38,501 bases of DNA from Alphaproteobacteria bacterium MarineAlpha5_Bin7 (GTDB lineage: Bacteria; Pseudomonadota; Alphaproteobacteria; HIMB59; GCA-002718135). Location of the stretch: the NCBI GenBank assembly GCA_002938195.1, contig PTKX01000010.1, forward strand, positions 1 through 38,501, written 5' to 3'. Shown here one piece after another: positions 36,709 through 38,501 of the stretch. The notes under the pieces are model-generated. The model was not told the DNA's origin and did not search any database. It saw only the letters and a program-made list of their open reading frames with translations. Position numbers and translations under genes: made by a program. Every line of letters begins with the position of its first letter. The first letter of the stretch is position 1.

Positions 36709-37587
36709 TTATAATTTAGCTGGTTTAGCTGTATGTCTATTTTTTACATAATCAGAACACATAGAATATAGGCCTAAAAACCATCTACCTTCTAAATATT
36801 GATCATTTTTGACGCCACCTTTTGGACTATCGACGCCATGGTATATAGTGGCAAAACCAAAAGAACAGTCGCCTACATCTAATTTATCTTCTAAATTAAT
36901 TTTTTTATTATTTTGATCAATGCAGTAAATGCCACCTTCTTCAAAATCTTTTCCTTTTTTTGATAAATAAATATTTATAAAAAATTTTTGATATAAATAT
37001 GGATCCTGGTGAAGTTCTAAACCGCCTGTATTAGGAGGATAGTTTACAACTTGTATTCTGTCAATTATTCCATCTTTTGGCGTGTTGTCTTCCCAACAAT
37101 TCTCAAAATAACCACTTACTAATTTTATAATTCTCCATGTTTTATTTATTTTTTCAAAAAAATCAAATTCATCTTTATTCCATGGAAAAAAATATGCAGA
37201 TTTTTTTATAGCTTTTATAGAATACTTATTCGCAACTTTTTCATCAATGTTTCTATAAAAATTTTTAACACCCTCTGTTATTTTAAAAAAACTACTTTCA
37301 TTCGTATTAACATATTCAGTAATTCTAGTTTTTAAAGAAAAAATAAAATCCTCATCAAATGCTTTTTTGATTACTATGATGTCACCATTAATTAAAGAAT
37401 CTGTTAAATTATGAGCAAAATTTTTATCTTGTGAAATTACTAAATCCTTAAATTCTAGGAGATTGTAATTAACTATATTTCTTAATCTCTCAGGTAATGC
37501 TTTATTTTTTTCAAGCTCATTCCATAGTTTATAATAAATATTATTTTTGTCCTGAAAAGTATCAGGAATTTTATCTAAAATAATCAT
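36709..37587 (-). CDS. 2-oxoglutarate/Fe(II)-dependent oxygenase-like protein
   Basis: A 292-residue protein with the iron facial triad in the expected order: LHQDPYLY (His193, Asp195) and YHGVDSPKG (His250), followed by Arg268 in GRWFLGLY for 2-oxoglutarate. NYPPNTGG just before the first His is a family-type strand. It lacks a signal peptide. It may hydroxylate a sugar, lipid or amino acid used in the surface glycan made by the neighbouring TIGR04372-type enzyme; the phytanoyl-CoA and small-molecule hydroxylase branches are not separable here. No other gene is directly coupled. Confidence 0.75.
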   Translation of the reverse strand: MIILDKIPDTFQDKNNIYYKLWNELEKNKALPERLRNIVNYNLLEFKDLVISQDKNFAHNLTDSLINGDIIVIKKAFDEDFIFSLKTRITEYVNTNESSFFKITEGVKNFYRNIDEKVANKYSIKAIKKSAYFFPWNKDEFDFFEKINKTWRIIKLVSGYFENCWEDNTPKDGIIDRIQVVNYPPNTGGLELHQDPYLYQKFFINIYLSKKGKDFEEGGIYCIDQNNKKINLEDKLDVGDCSFGFATIYHGVDSPKGGVKNDQYLEGRWFLGLYSMCSDYVKNRHTAKPAKL

Positions 37588-37673
37588 AAGGTAGATTTAT
37601 CACAATTTATTCAATAAATCTAAATCATTTGGAAAAAATCAAATAAAAACTAAATTAATTTAAAAAAATTTAA

Positions 37674-38045
37674 TTAAAGCAATGATATTATATTCCCATC
37701 ACCTTCTGCAAAGTCATATTTGTCAAAATCTTTTTTTTCTACCCAAGCTAAATCTTCGTGCTCATTAAGTTCAATAGTGCCACTTTCTTGAGTGCATAAA
37801 AAATAGTGTAAAACTATATCTATTTTTTCATCTTTATATTTTTCTTCAGCAATTTTATCTTGCAAACTAATTTTAATATTCAATTCTTCTTTTATTTCCC
37901 TTAATAATGCCTCTTCGAAAGTTTCATTTTCTTCAACCTTTCCACCTGGAAATTCCCATTTTAAACCCAAGTATTTTTTTCTATTTCTTTGAACTATTAA
38001 ATATTTATTATTTTTTCTAATTATAGCTGCTACTACATTATTCAT
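37674..38045 (-). CDS. MutT-like Nudix hydrolase
   Basis: A 123-residue protein with a Nudix box GKVEENETFEEALLREIKEE (35-54). The catalytic R49-E50 and E53-E54 are intact; the last conserved Gly of the box is Asn56 here. The start MNNVVAAIIRKNNKYLIVQRN and WEFPGGK are typical of the 8-oxo-dGTP diphosphatase MutT. It likely cleans oxidised nucleotides or related phosphates. Length is normal for MutT (about 130), with a short C-terminus. It is divergent from the cytochrome gene across 84 bases. Confidence 0.88.
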   Translation of the reverse strand: MNNVVAAIIRKNNKYLIVQRNRKKYLGLKWEFPGGKVEENETFEEALLREIKEELNIKISLQDKIAEEKYKDEKIDIVLHYFLCTQESGTIELNEHEDLAWVEKKDFDKYDFAEGDGNIISLL

Positions 38046-38129
38046 TGAAAGTGCTCATTCATTTCACGTATGTTAATAAGTAAATTTAACTCATTGACAA
38101 ATCAAATCTGGAAGTTTTAAATCATAAAT

Positions 38130-38483
38130 ATGAAAATATTATTATTTGTTATCTTTTTACTAACATCTTTTTGCAAATTTGCATTTTCAGAGGAGCAACA
38201 AATTATTACAATTTCAGAGGAGCACCAAATTATTGCAATGGGTGATATAGAATATGGTGAATATTTAGGTTCTGAATGTGCGGCATGTCATCAGCAGTCA
38301 GGAGCAAGTGAAGGTATTCCTTCAATTAACGGTATGGATGCAGAGGTGTTCGTTGCTTTATTGCTTGCTTACAGAGCAAAATTAATGGAAAATCCTGTTA
38401 TGCAAATGATCGCTGGGAGACTTGATGATGAACAAATTGGCTCATTAGCTCTTTATTTTAGTACATTAGAACCACCAAAATGA
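38130..38483 (+). CDS. Small periplasmic class I cytochrome c
   Basis: A 117-residue protein with a signal peptide (1-20, cut after AFS) and one heme site CAACH (50-54). The Met ligand is probably Met91 or Met93 in NPVMQMIAG, then LDDEQIGSLALYFSTL as in the c4/FccA-type small subunits. A single-heme electron carrier in the periplasm; the partner is unknown and no dehydrogenase or oxidase is beside it. The mature N-terminus contains a nine-codon tandem duplication (38187-38240). No terminator is visible before the window ends. Confidence 0.87.
   Translation: MKILLFVIFLLTSFCKFAFSEEQQIITISEEHQIIAMGDIEYGEYLGSECAACHQQSGASEGIPSINGMDAEVFVALLLAYRAKLMENPVMQMIAGRLDDEQIGSLALYFSTLEPPK
38187..38240 (+). 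repeat. 27-base tandem duplication in the cytochrome c gene
   Basis: Copies 38187-38213 and 38214-38240 match at 24 of 27 bases and stay in frame. They encode SEEQQIITI and SEEHQIIAM, from the end of the signal peptide into the mature N-terminus, outside the heme domain. Confidence 0.92.
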
Positions 38484-38501
38484 TCATATTTTCATTTACT
38501 T

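Overview
The window is very A+T-rich, densely packed DNA with gene overlaps of 1-26 bases, few intergenic gaps over 150 bases and no gap over 300. The gene content points to a streamlined marine alphaproteobacterium of the SAR11/Pelagibacterales or HIMB59/AEGEAN-169 type. The pointers are heterotetrameric sarcosine oxidase, a dimethylglycine-dehydrogenase-like enzyme coupled to ETF and ETF-quinone oxidoreductase, a DmdA-like GcvT-fold protein, and a SAM-V/SAM-II-type riboswitch before metY. The assignment is inferred; no rRNA is present and I saw no tRNA, CRISPR array, insertion sequence or prophage.

Left part (1-13036): methylated-amine and one-carbon metabolism. The end of soxA and soxG (sarcosine oxidase) read rightward into a secreted nuclease-like gene. 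A bactofilin faces a membrane coiled-coil protein and an acyltransferase. A leftward operon then runs DMGDH-like enzyme > etfB > etfA > ETF-QO > glpX and ends at a strong hairpin. DMGDH and sarcosine oxidase would strip methyl groups from dimethylglycine and sarcosine onto tetrahydrofolate. ETF and ETF-QO would pass the dehydrogenase electrons to ubiquinone. A DsbA-like protein and a 450-residue DmdA/GcvT-family protein follow, separated by a perfect 10-bp hairpin.

Middle (13209-24892): housekeeping and envelope genes. These are an OmpA-like lipoprotein, apaG, trkH, an argD-argF-lipoprotein operon, a lone ABC-2 permease, recX, an MscS channel with an AI-2E/PerM-family protein, a secreted glutathione peroxidase, and groS-groL under a perfect CIRCE operator.

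Right part (24893-38501): a surface and accessory region. It holds an S49 peptidase; a leftward run of type II pantothenate kinase, SGNH-like protein and GT61-like glycosyltransferase; and metY with a riboswitch, divergent from an Lrp/AsnC regulator whose palindromes fill the shared control region. Next come a DUF924 protein and a tightly coupled trio: DUF4956 membrane protein, exported CotH-kinase-like protein with a beta-helix-like tail, and VTC (polyphosphate-polymerase-like) protein. A TIGR04372-type glycosyltransferase, a 2-oxoglutarate/Fe(II) oxygenase, a Nudix hydrolase and a small periplasmic cytochrome c with a fresh tandem duplication complete the window. The DUF4956-CotH-VTC trio is the best candidate for a poorly understood system.
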